Assembly: GCF_024655635.1 (NCBI RefSeq)
Contig: NZ_JANLGI010000003.1
Location: 310,001-374,000 of the forward strand
Length of the DNA stretch: 64,000 nt
From: Allobosea sp. 47.2.35
Lineage (GTDB): Bacteria; Pseudomonadota; Alphaproteobacteria; Rhizobiales; Beijerinckiaceae
Direction: 5' to 3'
Each line of letters starts with the position of its first letter. Positions within the stretch are counted from its first letter, which is position 1. Under the pieces are notes generated by a model. It saw nothing but the letters and a program-made list of their open reading frames with translations, was not told where the DNA came from and searched no databases. The position numbers and the translations under genes are program-made. This document shows, in pieces, positions 16,266 through 28,186 of the stretch.

Positions 16266-17333
16266 ATGTCCGAGGAAGCCGAAAACGAAGACAGAACAGA
16301 AGACCCGACCCAGCGAAAGCTGGACGAAGCCACCGAGAAAGGCGACGTCCCCAAATCGCAGGAGATCGGGACCTTCTTCGTGCTCTGCGGCTTCACGCTC
16401 GCCCTGATGGTCGCGGCCGGCTGGTCGGCCCGCGAGGCGATGCTGTCCTTGCGCTCCTTCCTGATGAACGCGCATCAGGTCCCCGCCGACGGCGCCTCCT
16501 TCATGCAGGTCACGCAGCGCGGGGTGCTCACCGGCTTCATGGCGCTGGGCCTGCCCTTCGCCTTCATCCTCTGCGCCGGTCTTGCCGGCGCCCTGCTCCA
16601 GCACAAGCCGCTCTGGACCTTCGAGCCGTTGATGCCGAAGTTCAACCGTATCTCGCCGATGGCCGGCGCCAAGCGGCTCTTCGGCAAGGAGGCCTGGGTC
16701 AATTTCGCCAAGGGCCTCGCCAAGACCATGCTGATCGGCATCGTCGTCTGGTACGTGCTATGGGAGCAGCACGACCGGCTCGAAGGCTTCGCCCAGATGG
16801 GCATCGAGGCACTGATGCCGGCGACGCTCTCGCTCGCCATCCAGTTGATGGGCGCGGTGCTCGCCCTCTTCGCCATCATCGCCATCGGCGATTTCGGCTG
16901 GCAGCGCTTCTCCTGGTATCAGCGCCAGAAGATGACCAAGCAGGAGATGAAGGACGAATTCAAGAACTCGGAAGGCAATCCCGAGGTCAAGGCGAAGCTG
17001 CGCCAGATCCGCGCCAGCCGCGTCCGCAAGCGCATGATGGCGGCGGTGCCCAAGGCGACCGTGATCATCACCAACCCGACCCACTTCGCCGTCGCCCTGC
17101 AATACGAGCCCGGCATGCCGGCCCCGCTCTGCCTCGCCAAGGGCGTCGATGCGATGGCCCTGAAGATCCGCGAGGTCGCCGGCGAGCACCGCGTGCCGAT
17201 CGTCGAGAACCCGCCGCTCGCGCGCGCGCTCTACGCCACGGTCGACATCGACGAAGAAATTCCTGTCGAACACTATCAGGCTGTCGCCGAAGTCATCGGA
17301 TACGTCTTGCGCCTGAAGGGTCGCCGCGCCTAA
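16266..17333 (+). CDS. flhB: Flagellar export switch protein FlhB
   Basis: 355 residues with the charged N-terminus (EEAENEDRTEDPTQRKLDEATEKGDVPKSQEI), four membrane helices and a cytoplasmic domain containing the autocleavage motif NPTH (residues 270-273, in VIITNPTHFAVALQY). FlhB controls the change of export specificity from rod/hook to filament substrates. Length and order match the family. It starts 7 bp after fliR and closes the flagellar operon; cckA follows 71 bp later on the same strand. Confidence 0.96.
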   Translation: MSEEAENEDRTEDPTQRKLDEATEKGDVPKSQEIGTFFVLCGFTLALMVAAGWSAREAMLSLRSFLMNAHQVPADGASFMQVTQRGVLTGFMALGLPFAFILCAGLAGALLQHKPLWTFEPLMPKFNRISPMAGAKRLFGKEAWVNFAKGLAKTMLIGIVVWYVLWEQHDRLEGFAQMGIEALMPATLSLAIQLMGAVLALFAIIAIGDFGWQRFSWYQRQKMTKQEMKDEFKNSEGNPEVKAKLRQIRASRVRKRMMAAVPKATVIITNPTHFAVALQYEPGMPAPLCLAKGVDAMALKIREVAGEHRVPIVENPPLARALYATVDIDEEIPVEHYQAVAEVIGYVLRLKGRRA

Positions 17334-17404
17334 CTCGGAGCGGATGCGAAGGAAGCTTGGCCGCCCGGTTTCCGCGCGGCCGCAAGGGAACGGACTCCAC
17401 CGCA

Positions 17405-19909
17405 ATGAGCGGCACCACGGCGACCAATACGATCGATCGCTCGGACAAGCCCGGCCATATCGGGATCATCCTGTTCGTCGCGGCCCTGCTCGTCGGCGCG
17501 GCGATCGCGCTCGGCTTCCTCGCCAATGAATGGGCACAGCCGCTGATCCTCGGCCTGCTCGCCCTGCTCTCGGTCGTCGGCGTCTTCGGCCTCTTCGCCT
17601 TCGCCATCGGTCTCGTCCAGTTTTCCGGTCGCGCCGCTCGCAACGATCTGACCAAGGCGATCGTCGATCGTGCCGATGACGGCATCGTGGTGACCGAAAG
17701 CGAGAACGAGGTCGTCTATGCCAACGAGGCCTATCTCGCGCTCGCCGGCGCGACCGGCGCCAACGACCTGAAGCCGGTCGGGCGCCTGCTGACCGGCCGC
17801 GCCGACGTCTCCGAGGCGATCTACCGGCTCGCCACCGCCGCCCGCGAGCACCGCCGCTTGGTCGAGGAAGTCCGGCTGGAACCCGCACTGAACGGGCGCG
17901 GCGAGGTCGGCTGGTACCGCGTCCGCGTCTCGCCGGTGCGCCGCGAGGCCACGACCGCGACGATCTGGTCGGTCGCGGATATCACGCCCGAGCGCGAGCG
18001 GCAGGAAAACGCCTTCCAGGAGCTCCAGCACGCGATCGACTATCTCGATCATGCCCCGGCCGGCTTCATCTCGATCGATGCCGATGGCGAGATCTCCTAT
18101 CTCAACGCCACCCTTTCCGGCTGGCTGGATTTCGACCTCGCCCGCTTCGGCTCCGGCGGCCTGCATCTCGACGATGTCTGCACGCCCTCAGCTGCCGCCC
18201 TGATCCAGGCGATCCGCGGCCAGCCCGGCGATGTCCGCGTCGAGGTGCTCGATGTCGACCTGAAGCGCCGCAACGGCGCCCCCCTGCCCGTGCGCCTGCA
18301 CCATCAGGTCGCCTTCGGCCAGGACGGCCGCGCCGGCCCCTCGCGCACCCTCGTCCTCAACCGCACGGCCGGCGAGGCCGGCGCCGATGGCGGCAGCGAT
18401 GCCGAGGTCCGCTTCGCCCGCTTCTTCCATTCGACGCCGATGGCGATCGCCACCGTCGACGAGGCCGGCGCGATCCTGCATTCCAACGCCGCCTTCGCCC
18501 GCCTGATCCCGGTCGGCCTGCGCCCCCGCACCATCCATGACCTCGTCGCTTCCGGCGGCGGTCTCAACGAGGCGCTGGCCGAGGTCGTTGCCGGCCGCTC
18601 GGGCGGCAACCCGCTCGACCTCGCCCTCGTGGGCGAGGACGGCCGCTCGGCCAAGCTCTACCTCACCCCGGTCGCCGGCACCGAGGGCGGCGACGGCGAG
18701 CGCGCCATCGTCTATGCGCTGGAGACCACGGCCGAGCGCAAACTGCGCGACAACATGGACCAGGCCGGCAAGATGCAGGCGGTCGGCCAGCTCGCCGGCG
18801 GCATCGCGCACGACTTCAACAACGTGCTGCAGGTCATCATCAACGCCTCCGAGTTCCTGCTGGCGAGCCACCGGCCGACCGATCCGTCCTTCCCGGACAT
18901 CATGCAGATCAAGCAGAACGCCTACCGCGCCGCGGCGCTGGTGCGGCAGCTGCTCGCCTTCTCGCGCCGCCAGACGCTGCGCCCGCAGGTGCTGGAGCTC
19001 GGCGAGGTGCTCTCCGATCTCTCGCTGATGCTCAAGCGCGTCGTCGCCGACAAGGTCACGCTCGACGTCCGCCAGGGTCGCGACCTCTGGCCGGTCAAGG
19101 CCGATCTCGGCCAGCTCGAGCAGGTCATCGTCAACCTCGCCGTCAACGCCCGCGACGCCATGCCGGACGGCGGCAAGCTCGCGGTCCGCACCCGCAACGT
19201 CACCCGCGAGGACTGCGCCTCCTTCGGCCATGAGGCCCTGCCGACCGACGACTATGTGCTGCTGGAGGTCGAGGATACCGGCACCGGCATCCCGCAGGAG
19301 CATCTCGACAAGATCTTCGAGCCCTTCTTCACCACGAAGGAAGTCGGCAAGGGCACGGGCCTCGGCCTCTCCATGGTCTATGGCATCGTCAAGCAGACCG
19401 GTGGCTATGTCTTCGTCGACTCGACCATCGGCAAGGGCACGGCCTTCCAGATCTTCCTGCCGCGCCATGTCCCGAGCCAGGAGGAAATCGCCGCCGAGGC
19501 TGCCGCCAAGGAAGCGCCGAAGAAACTCGCCGCCGACCATACAGGGGCCGGCGTCATCCTCTTGGTCGAGGACGAGGATGCGGTCCGCGCGCTCAACGCC
19601 CGCATGCTGGTCTCGCGCGGCTACACCGTCCACGAGGCGGCGTCGGGCGTCGAGGCGCTCGACCTCTTCCTGCAGAACGACGGCCGGATCGATCTCGTCG
19701 TCTCCGACGTGGTGATGCCCGAGATGGACGGCCCGACGCTGCTCGGCGAGTTGCGCAAGCGCAATCCGAACACCAAGGTCGTCTTCGTCTCCGGCTATGC
19801 CGAGGAAGCCTTCCGCAAGAACCTGCCCGAGGGCGAGGAATTCCACTTCCTGCCCAAGCCCTTCACGATGAAGCAGCTCGTCGAGACGGTGAAGGCGGCG
19901 ATGGGCTGA
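17405..19909 (+). CDS. cckA: CckA-type hybrid sensor histidine kinase
   Basis: 834 residues from the ATG at 17405. Two N-terminal membrane helices (about residues 19-39 and 46-66) are followed by PAS-like sensory regions (about 80-200, 215-330 and 345-450). Then come a histidine-kinase core with phospho-acceptor His469 ([18 protein letters not shown]), an ATPase domain (N box [12 protein letters not shown] boxes VEDTGTGIP and [11 protein letters not shown]), and a C-terminal receiver domain with Asp768 ([12 protein letters not shown]) and FLPKPF near the end. In alphaproteobacteria CckA feeds phosphate through ChpT to CtrA and CpdR. Domain order and the flhB-cckA-recA neighbourhood support the name. 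The frame is open far upstream within flhB, but that part is a shadow. Confidence 0.92.
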   Translation: MSGTTATNTIDRSDKPGHIGIILFVAALLVGAAIALGFLANEWAQPLILGLLALLSVVGVFGLFAFAIGLVQFSGRAARNDLTKAIVDRADDGIVVTESENEVVYANEAYLALAGATGANDLKPVGRLLTGRADVSEAIYRLATAAREHRRLVEEVRLEPALNGRGEVGWYRVRVSPVRREATTATIWSVADITPERERQENAFQELQHAIDYLDHAPAGFISIDADGEISYLNATLSGWLDFDLARFGSGGLHLDDVCTPSAAALIQAIRGQPGDVRVEVLDVDLKRRNGAPLPVRLHHQVAFGQDGRAGPSRTLVLNRTAGEAGADGGSDAEVRFARFFHSTPMAIATVDEAGAILHSNAAFARLIPVGLRPRTIHDLVASGGGLNEALAEVVAGRSGGNPLDLALVGEDGRSAKLYLTPVAGTEGGDGERAIVYALETTAERKLRDNMDQAGKMQAVGQLAGGIAHDFNNVLQVIINASEFLLASHRPTDPSFPDIMQIKQNAYRAAALVRQLLAFSRRQTLRPQVLELGEVLSDLSLMLKRVVADKVTLDVRQGRDLWPVKADLGQLEQVIVNLAVNARDAMPDGGKLAVRTRNVTREDCASFGHEALPTDDYVLLEVEDTGTGIPQEHLDKIFEPFFTTKEVGKGTGLGLSMVYGIVKQTGGYVFVDSTIGKGTAFQIFLPRHVPSQEEIAAEAAAKEAPKKLAADHTGAGVILLVEDEDAVRALNARMLVSRGYTVHEAASGVEALDLFLQNDGRIDLVVSDVVMPEMDGPTLLGELRKRNPNTKVVFVSGYAEEAFRKNLPEGEEFHFLPKPFTMKQLVETVKAAMG

Positions 19910-19930
19910 AGGCCCGTTCCAGCCTCTCTC

Positions 19931-20048
19931 AGCCCTCATCCTGAGGAGCCGCGCAGCGGCGTCTCGAAGGATGTTTCAGGAGGCTCCGGAGATATCTGGA
20001 GCATCCTTCGAGACGCAAGCCTTCGGCTTGCTCCTCAGGATGAGGGCT
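19931..20048. repeat. 118-bp palindromic intergenic element (REP/RIP-like)
   Basis: Perfect outer arms AGCCCTCATCCTGAGGAG (19931-19948) and CTCCTCAGGATGAGGGCT (20031-20048). Inner arms CGTCTCGAAGGATG (19960-19973) and CATCCTTCGAGACG (20002-20015) pair with each other, and each side also contains its own small hairpin (CCGCGCAGCGG; CAAGCCTTCGGCTTG). It could form a long cruciform or transcript hairpin after cckA. The outer sequence resembles dispersed palindromic elements common in Bradyrhizobium/Bosea-type genomes; copy number cannot be judged from one window. Confidence 0.8.
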
Positions 20049-20101
20049 GAAGCTGCCGCCCCCGACCGGGCGCCAGATACGACCGGCGCCCATGCCTCCC
20101 G

Positions 20102-20139
20102 TGACAGCTCCTGACACCCCTCCTGACAGAAACTGACAC
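20102..20139 (+). repeat. Four phased TGACA direct repeats before recA
   Basis: TGACA occurs at 20102, 20112, 20124 and 20134, that is with 10-12 bp spacing on one DNA face, directly upstream of the SOS box. This could be a protein-binding array or chance. Together with the palindrome and SOS box it accounts for most of the 332-bp gap between cckA and recA. Confidence 0.35.
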
Positions 20140-20142
20140 TGA

Positions 20143-20157
20143 GAACAAAAAAAGAAC
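20143..20157. promoter_or_regulatory. LexA (SOS) box upstream of recA
   Basis: GAAC-AAAAAAA-GAAC is the exact reverse complement of the alphaproteobacterial LexA site GTTC-N7-GTTC. It lies 85 bp before the recA GTG start, so recA should be repressed by LexA and induced by DNA damage. Confidence 0.88.
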
Positions 20158-20241
20158 TTGATAGCAGGAACAAAGCGTGACCATTCTCATGTCAAGACGC
20201 ATTGAGATGTCCCCCTCGCCCTGCCATAAGGAGCCCGAAAC

Positions 20242-21327
20242 GTGAATCAGGCGAATCTCAAACTCGTGGAAGGCTCCTCGATGGATAAGGCCAAGGCGCT
20301 GGATGCGGCGCTCTCCCAGATCGAACGTGCCTTCGGCAAGGGCTCGATCATGCGGCTGGGCAAGAACCCGCAGGCGATCGAGATCGAGACGATTTCGACC
20401 GGTTCGCTCGGCCTCGACATTGCGCTCGGCGTAGGCGGCCTGCCCAAGGGCCGCGTCATCGAGATCTACGGGCCGGAATCCTCCGGCAAAACCACGCTGG
20501 CGCTGCACACCATCGCCGAAGCCCAGAAGAAGGGCGGCGTCTGCGCCTTCGTCGATGCCGAGCATGCGCTCGACCCGGTCTATGCCCGCAAGCTCGGCGT
20601 CAATCTCGACGACCTCCTGATCTCGCAGCCCGATACCGGCGAGCAGGCGCTCGAGATCACCGACACGCTCGTCCGCTCCGGCGCGATCGACGTGCTCGTG
20701 GTCGACTCCGTCGCGGCGCTGACGCCCCGTGCCGAGATCGAGGGCGAGATGGGCGACGTGCAGCCCGGCCTCCAGGCCCGCCTGATGAGCCAGGCCCTGC
20801 GCAAGCTCACCGCCTCGATCTCGCGCTCGAACTGCATGGTCATCTTCATCAACCAGATCCGCATGAAGATCGGCGTGATGTACGGCTCGCCGGAGACCAC
20901 GACCGGCGGCAACGCGCTCAAGTTCTACGCTTCCGTGCGCCTCGACATTCGCCGCGTCTCGACGCTGAAGGAGCGCGACGAGGCGACCGGCAACCAGGTC
21001 CGCGTCAAGGTCGTCAAGAACAAGGTCGCGCCGCCCTTCAAGCAGGTCGAGTTCGACATCATGTTCGGCGAGGGCATCTCGAAGGTCGGCGAACTGATCG
21101 ATCTCGGCGTCAAGGCCGGCATGGTCGAGAAAGCCGGTGCCTGGTTCTCCTTCGACAGCCAGCGCCTCGGCCAGGGCCGCGAGAACGCCAAGACCTTCCT
21201 CAAGACCAATCCGGACGTCGCCGCCAAGATCGAAGCCACGATCCGCCAGAATTCCGGCCTCGTCGCCGACCGCATCCTCGATCAGGCCGACCCGACCGCG
21301 GACGACCTCGACGAAGGCGAGGCCTGA
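20242..21327 (+). CDS. recA: Recombinase RecA
   Basis: 361 residues from a GTG start with an AAGGAG ribosome-binding site at 20228-20233. RecA forms ATP-dependent filaments on single-stranded DNA for strand exchange and stimulates LexA self-cleavage. Walker A is GPESSGKT (residues 77-84), followed by [28 protein letters not shown], the L2/ATP cap [37 protein letters not shown], and the acidic C-terminal tail ADDLDEGEA. It is preceded by a LexA box and followed by a strong terminator, so it is monocistronic. Confidence 0.98.
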   Translation: MNQANLKLVEGSSMDKAKALDAALSQIERAFGKGSIMRLGKNPQAIEIETISTGSLGLDIALGVGGLPKGRVIEIYGPESSGKTTLALHTIAEAQKKGGVCAFVDAEHALDPVYARKLGVNLDDLLISQPDTGEQALEITDTLVRSGAIDVLVVDSVAALTPRAEIEGEMGDVQPGLQARLMSQALRKLTASISRSNCMVIFINQIRMKIGVMYGSPETTTGGNALKFYASVRLDIRRVSTLKERDEATGNQVRVKVVKNKVAPPFKQVEFDIMFGEGISKVGELIDLGVKAGMVEKAGAWFSFDSQRLGQGRENAKTFLKTNPDVAAKIEATIRQNSGLVADRILDQADPTADDLDEGEA

Positions 21328-21357
21328 GACGGCCTTCCCGATCAGGGACAGATAACG

Positions 21358-21387
21358 CGGGCGGCCTTCGGGTCGCCCGTTTTCGTT
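21358..21387 (+). terminator. Rho-independent terminator after recA
   Basis: Stem CGGGCGGCC/GGTCGCCCG (one G-U pair) with a TTCG tetraloop, followed by TTTTCGTTT, 30 bp after the recA stop. Confidence 0.88.
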
Positions 21388-21518
21388 TGCCGATAAGGCC
21401 TTGCGGCTGGTGCGCTGCATCAAGCTTTCTGGACAGGCGCCAACCGCCTGACTAGAACCGGTTCTTCCCGCCGAGCGCGAGCCCGGCCCCTGCCCGAGTT
21501 GAGAAGCGCAAAAGAGCG

Positions 21519-24161
<2,643 letters not shown>

Positions 24162-24168
24162 CGGAGAG

Positions 24169-25332
24169 ATGGCCGCCGCCACGCCTCGACGGGGCTGGCG
24201 GTGGCAGGTTCACCTGTGGTTCGATCACGGTGCCGGCGACGACCTCGTCGCCACCGTGATCCACCGGGCGCTGGTCGTGCTGATCTGCGCCAATGTGCTG
24301 GCGATCGTGTTGGAATCGGTTCCCACGCTCGCCGCCCGCTTCGGCCCCGGTTTCGAGCTGCTGGAGCGCATCTCGCTCGCGGTCTTCACGGTCGAATACG
24401 TCATCCGCATCTGGATCGCGCCCGAACATGCCCGCTATCGCGGCCTCAGCGCGACGCGGGCTCGCATCGCCTATCTCCGCTCCTTCCCGGCCATCATCGA
24501 CCTGCTGGCGATCCTGCCGCTCGCGGCCGCGCTGCTGGGCTTCGGCGAGATCCGGTTTCTTCTTCTGCTACGCCTGCTGCGCTTCTTCAAACTCGGCCGC
24601 TATTCGCCGGGCATGGCCTCGCTCGCCGCGGCGTTGGCGGCCGAGCGCAAGGCGCTGGTCGCCTGTTTCGTCATCCTGATGGGCGTGATGCTGGTGGCCG
24701 CCTGCGCCATGCATCTCGTCGAGCATGAGGCCCAGCCCGACAAGTTCGGCACGATCCCCGATGCGATGTGGTGGGCGATCATCACCTTGACCACGGTCGG
24801 CTATGGCGACGTCTTTCCGATCACCGCGGCCGGCAAGGCGGTCGCGGCCGTCACCGCCGTGCTCGGCCTCGTCATGCTCGCCTTGCCGGTCGGCATCGTC
24901 GCCACGGCCTTCGCGCAGGAGATCCACCGGCGCGAATTCGTCGTCACCTGGAGCATGATCGCACGCGTGCCGCTGTTCGGCGGGCTCGATGCCAGCGAGA
25001 TCGCCGCCGTGATGCAGTTCCTGCGCGCCCAGTCGGTACGCTCAGGCGCCGTCATCATGCATCAGGGCGAGCCCGGCCGGGCGCTCTATTTCATCGCCAG
25101 CGGCGAGGTCGAGGTCTCTCTCGCCAATAGCCGCGACCGGCTCGACGAAGGCCATTTTTTCGGCGAACTCCAGCTCGATGATATCGCCATCGCCAGCCAT
25201 TCGCCCTGCCCGCAAGCGGCGGTGGCGACGGTTCCTTCCAAGCTCCTGGTGCTCGACCCCATCGATTTCCGGGCGCTGACCACGCGCCATCCCCGGCTTG
25301 CCGAGCGCATCCGGGCGCTGGCGAGAGGATGA
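24169..25332 (+). CDS. Six-helix K+ channel with C-terminal cyclic-nucleotide-type domain
   Basis: 387 residues from the ATG at 24169. The plan is that of a small voltage-gated-like channel: helices S1-S4 (an Arg-rich S4, FLLLLRLLRFFKLGRY), S5, pore helix, and selectivity filter TTVGYGD (residues 208-214), typical of potassium selectivity. After S6 comes a cNMP-binding-like domain (about 255-387: PLFGGLDASEIAAVMQFLRAQSVRSGAVIMHQGEPGRALYFIASGEVEV; FFGELQ). This resembles MloK1 from Mesorhizobium. In the phosphate-binding cassette the usual Arg of the GEPRSATV-like segment is replaced (SPCPQAAVATV), so nucleotide gating may be lost or altered. It follows alaS and overlaps the next gene by 4 bp. 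Confidence 0.88.
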   Translation: MAAATPRRGWRWQVHLWFDHGAGDDLVATVIHRALVVLICANVLAIVLESVPTLAARFGPGFELLERISLAVFTVEYVIRIWIAPEHARYRGLSATRARIAYLRSFPAIIDLLAILPLAAALLGFGEIRFLLLLRLLRFFKLGRYSPGMASLAAALAAERKALVACFVILMGVMLVAACAMHLVEHEAQPDKFGTIPDAMWWAIITLTTVGYGDVFPITAAGKAVAAVTAVLGLVMLALPVGIVATAFAQEIHRREFVVTWSMIARVPLFGGLDASEIAAVMQFLRAQSVRSGAVIMHQGEPGRALYFIASGEVEVSLANSRDRLDEGHFFGELQLDDIAIASHSPCPQAAVATVPSKLLVLDPIDFRALTTRHPRLAERIRALARG

Positions 25333-25958
25333 ACGTGAAACGCCGCCTCCTGATCGCGCTCGCCGCCCTGCTCCTGCCGGCGCTCGCCGTTGCGCAGACG
25401 AAACCCGCTCAACGCCGCCACGACGCCCCCGCCCTCTCCGCTGCCCGGACCATCATCGCTGGCGCGCCGCTCAGCGTCTTCCTGAGCAACGCACCGCAGG
25501 GCGCCCGCCTCGCCATCGCCCGCCCGGACGATCCGGCGAGCAAGGCGATCGTCGTCATTGAGGCCAGGAACACGGTGCCCGCCCTGCCCACCCCCGGCGC
25601 GGTCGGCAGCTATGAACTGCGCCTGACCGTGGAGAAGGACGGTATCCCCGTCATCCTGCAGCGCCAGCCGCTCGCCACGACCGAGCCGAGCGCGACGCTG
25701 GCCGCGCCCGAGCGCGTCGGCCGTGGCCAGGGCTTGCCGGTGCGCGGCATCGGCCCCAATGGCGAGCAGGACCGCGTCTTGCTGGTGAAGCCCGACGCGC
25801 CGGCCGATGCCGATGGCCCGCGCTTCTTCCCAGCCGAAAATGTCGAGGCGACGTTGGAAGCGCCGGACCAGCCGGGCCTCTATGAACTGCGCTACGTGCT
25901 GCATGCGCCGCTGGCGGAGCATCGCATCCTGGCGCGACGAGCGGTCAAGGTGGAATGA
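25329..25958 (+). CDS. Small exported protein of unknown function
   Basis: 209 residues with a signal peptide (KRRLLIALAALLLPALAVAQT, cleavage near residue 23). The mature part has two similar halves of about 80 residues. Each has a beta-rich pattern and a glycine-rich turn near the end (TPGAVGSYELRLTV and APDQPGLYELRYVLH), suggesting two Ig-like or CARDB-like beta-sandwich repeats, each opening with a GxxLxVxxxxxG-type strand. The pattern resembles repeats found beside von Willebrand factor A domains in alphaproteobacterial exported proteins, but no such domain is here. It overlaps the channel gene by 4 bp (ATGA), so the two are coupled. Function is unknown. Confidence 0.65.
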   Translation: MNVKRRLLIALAALLLPALAVAQTKPAQRRHDAPALSAARTIIAGAPLSVFLSNAPQGARLAIARPDDPASKAIVVIEARNTVPALPTPGAVGSYELRLTVEKDGIPVILQRQPLATTEPSATLAAPERVGRGQGLPVRGIGPNGEQDRVLLVKPDAPADADGPRFFPAENVEATLEAPDQPGLYELRYVLHAPLAEHRILARRAVKVE

Positions 25959-26040
25959 ACCGCCTCCAGCGGGCGGTTTCGCGTAAAACTCCCGTAATCT
26001 TCGCCGCTTATACCGGCCTTGCTTTGGGGAGTGCCGAGAG

Positions 26041-26676
26041 ATGAGCAGCGCGAACGATGCCCGCTTCTGGGATCGGACATCCGGCCGATATGCGCGCAGC
26101 ACCATCTCGGACATCGCCGGCTATGAACGCACGCTGGAGCGGACTCGCGCGCTGCTGAAATCGCAAGACCGGGTGCTGGAACTCGGCTGCGGCACCGGAT
26201 CGACAGCACTCAGGCTGGCCGGCTGCGTGCAAAGCTATCTGGCCACCGACATCTCCACCGGCATGATCGCGATTGCCGAGCAGAAACTGGCGACCGAAGC
26301 GATCCCGGGATTGAGCTTCCGCGCGGCCACGGCGGAAGCGCTCGCACCCGAAGCCGGTTTCGATGCCGTTCTGGGCTTCAGCTACCTGCATCTGGTTCGT
26401 GATCTGCCCGGCACGCTGAGGCATATCCGCGGCTTGCTCGCCGAGGACGGGCTGTTCATCTCGAAGACCCCCTGTATCGGGGACATGAACCCGCTCGTCG
26501 GATACGCCGCCCTGCCCGTGATGCGCGCGCTCCGGCTGGCGCCCTATGCCGCCGTCTTCAGCGCGGCAGAGCTGAAAGAGCGCGTGTCTGCGGCAGGCTT
26601 TCAGATACTGACGACCGAGGGCCATGCGACCAAGGGCAAGGATTGGCGCCCCTACATCGTGGCCCGGAAGACCTGA
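26041..26676 (+). CDS. Class I SAM-dependent methyltransferase
   Basis: 211 residues. The Rossmann-like methyltransferase fold is shown by motif I VLELGCGTGSTAL (SAM binding), the acidic residue of motif II in LATDISTGMIAIAEQK, AATAEALAPEAGFDAVLGFSYLHLV and LPGTLRHIRGLLAEDGLFI. The UbiE/Methyltransf_11-like order suggests a small-molecule substrate, not predictable from sequence. It is a single gene between the exported protein and a bidirectional terminator. Confidence 0.85.
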   Translation: MSSANDARFWDRTSGRYARSTISDIAGYERTLERTRALLKSQDRVLELGCGTGSTALRLAGCVQSYLATDISTGMIAIAEQKLATEAIPGLSFRAATAEALAPEAGFDAVLGFSYLHLVRDLPGTLRHIRGLLAEDGLFISKTPCIGDMNPLVGYAALPVMRALRLAPYAAVFSAAELKERVSAAGFQILTTEGHATKGKDWRPYIVARKT

Positions 26677-26701
26677 TCGCCGCAGACGAGCGCAACGCAT
26701 G

Positions 26702-26731
26702 AAAAAGCCCGGCCTTCCGGCCGGGCTTTTT
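26702..26731. terminator. Bidirectional terminator between methyltransferase gene and icd
   Basis: Perfect 13-bp stem AAAAAGCCCGGCC/GGCCGGGCTTTTT around a TTCC loop, with T-runs in both orientations. It serves the convergent methyltransferase and icd genes. Confidence 0.92.
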
Positions 26732-26756
26732 AGTCCACGCAACGATGCGCCTGAGA

Positions 26757-27971
26757 TCAGGCGGCCATCGCCTTGCGCATGTTCTCGCTGACCTTCTCGA
26801 GGAAGCCGGTGGTCGAGAGCCACTTCTGCTCGGCGCCGACCAGCAGGGCGAGGTCCTTGGTCATGTCGCCGGCCTCGACCGTATCGACCGTGACCTTCTC
26901 CAGCAGCGCCGCGAACTTGGCGAGCTCGGCATTGTTGTCGAGCTTGGCGCGATGGCTGAGGCCACGGGTCCAGGCGAAGATCGAGGCGATCGAGTTCGTC
27001 GAGGTCTCCTTGCCCTTCTGGTGCTCGCGATAGTGGCGGGTCACCGTGCCGTGCGCGGCCTCTGCCTCGACGGTCTTGCCGTCCGGCGTCATCAGCACCG
27101 AGGTCATCAGGCCGAGCGAGCCGAAGCCCTGCGCCACGGTATCCGACTGCACGTCGCCATCGTAGTTCTTGCAGGCCCAGACATAGCCGCCCGACCACTT
27201 CATCGCCGAAGCGACCATGTCGTCGATCAGGCGGTGCTCGTAGGTGATGCCGAGCTCGTCGAACTTGGCCTTGAACTCGGTCTGGTAAATCTCCTCGAAG
27301 ATATCCTTGAAGCGGCCGTCATAGGTCTTGAGGATGGTGTTCTTGGTCGAGAGATAGACCGGATACTTGCGCATCAGGCCGTAGTTCAGCGACGCCCGAG
27401 CGAAGTCCTTGATCGACTCGTCGAGATTGTACATCGCCATGGCGACGCCGGCCTCGGGGGCCTTGAAGACCTCCTTCTCGATGACCTTGCCGTCCTCGCC
27501 GACGAACTTGATCGAGAGCGTACCCTTGCCCGGGAACTTGAAGTCCGTCGCGCGGTACTGGTCGCCGAAGGCATGGCGGCCGATGACGATCGGCTGGGTC
27601 CAGCCCGGGACGAGGCGCGGCACGTTCTTGCAGATGATCGGCTCGCGGAAGATCACGCCGCCGAGGATGTTGCGGATCGTGCCGTTCGGCGACTTCCACA
27701 TTTCCTTGAGGTTGAACTCCTTCACGCGGCCCTCGTCCGGCGTGATGGTGGCGCACTTGACCGCGACGCCATGCTTCTTGGTGGCGTTGGCGGCGTCGAT
27801 CGTGACCTGATCGTTGGTCGCGTCGCGGTTCTCGACCGAGAGATCGTAATAGTCGAGCTCGAGATCCAGATACGGGAAGATCAGGGTGTCCTTGATCTTC
27901 TGCCAGATGATCCGGGTCATCTCGTCGCCGTCCATGTCGACGACCGGGTTGGCGACCTTGATCTTGCTCAT
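26757..27971 (-). CDS. icd: NADP-dependent isocitrate dehydrogenase, eukaryotic type
   Basis: 404 residues from the ATG at 27971, before [23 protein letters not shown], the standard N-terminus of the homodimeric subfamily II enzymes shared by alphaproteobacteria and mitochondria. It converts isocitrate to 2-oxoglutarate in the TCA cycle with NADP. Signatures are [62 protein letters not shown]-like, [29 protein letters not shown] and [17 protein letters not shown]. The upstream frame is open to 28118 but the extension has no homology. Confidence 0.97.
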   Translation of the reverse strand: MSKIKVANPVVDMDGDEMTRIIWQKIKDTLIFPYLDLELDYYDLSVENRDATNDQVTIDAANATKKHGVAVKCATITPDEGRVKEFNLKEMWKSPNGTIRNILGGVIFREPIICKNVPRLVPGWTQPIVIGRHAFGDQYRATDFKFPGKGTLSIKFVGEDGKVIEKEVFKAPEAGVAMAMYNLDESIKDFARASLNYGLMRKYPVYLSTKNTILKTYDGRFKDIFEEIYQTEFKAKFDELGITYEHRLIDDMVASAMKWSGGYVWACKNYDGDVQSDTVAQGFGSLGLMTSVLMTPDGKTVEAEAAHGTVTRHYREHQKGKETSTNSIASIFAWTRGLSHRAKLDNNAELAKFAALLEKVTVDTVEAGDMTKDLALLVGAEQKWLSTTGFLEKVSENMRKAMAA

Positions 27972-28186
27972 GCGATGACCCCTGTTCTCTCCAGATAGAA
28001 CGATCCGAAATCGCAGCTTTCGGCCACGGTTCCCGGCTGGGTCGCTTCCTAGCGGGTTACGCGCGGCGGGGGAAGCGCGGCTTTCGGGCAATCTCACGCA
28101 ACAATCATTATGCTGCACCGCCGCAAAATCGGCACCTTCCCCGCCTAGCCTGTCCTGCCGCTCGTCATAGCGACAGGACGGACGAC

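Noticed and set aside
16760-17404. 215-residue upstream extension of the cckA frame
   Set aside because: It overlaps flhB in another frame and shows shadow composition; the CckA N-terminus with two membrane helices begins at 17405.
18188-19939. 583-residue frame antisense to cckA
   Set aside because: Shadow of the conserved kinase and receiver domains.
19931-20048. Considered as a CRISPR fragment or insertion-sequence end
   Set aside because: There is only one inverted pair with no spaced direct repeats, no transposase and no target-site duplication visible.
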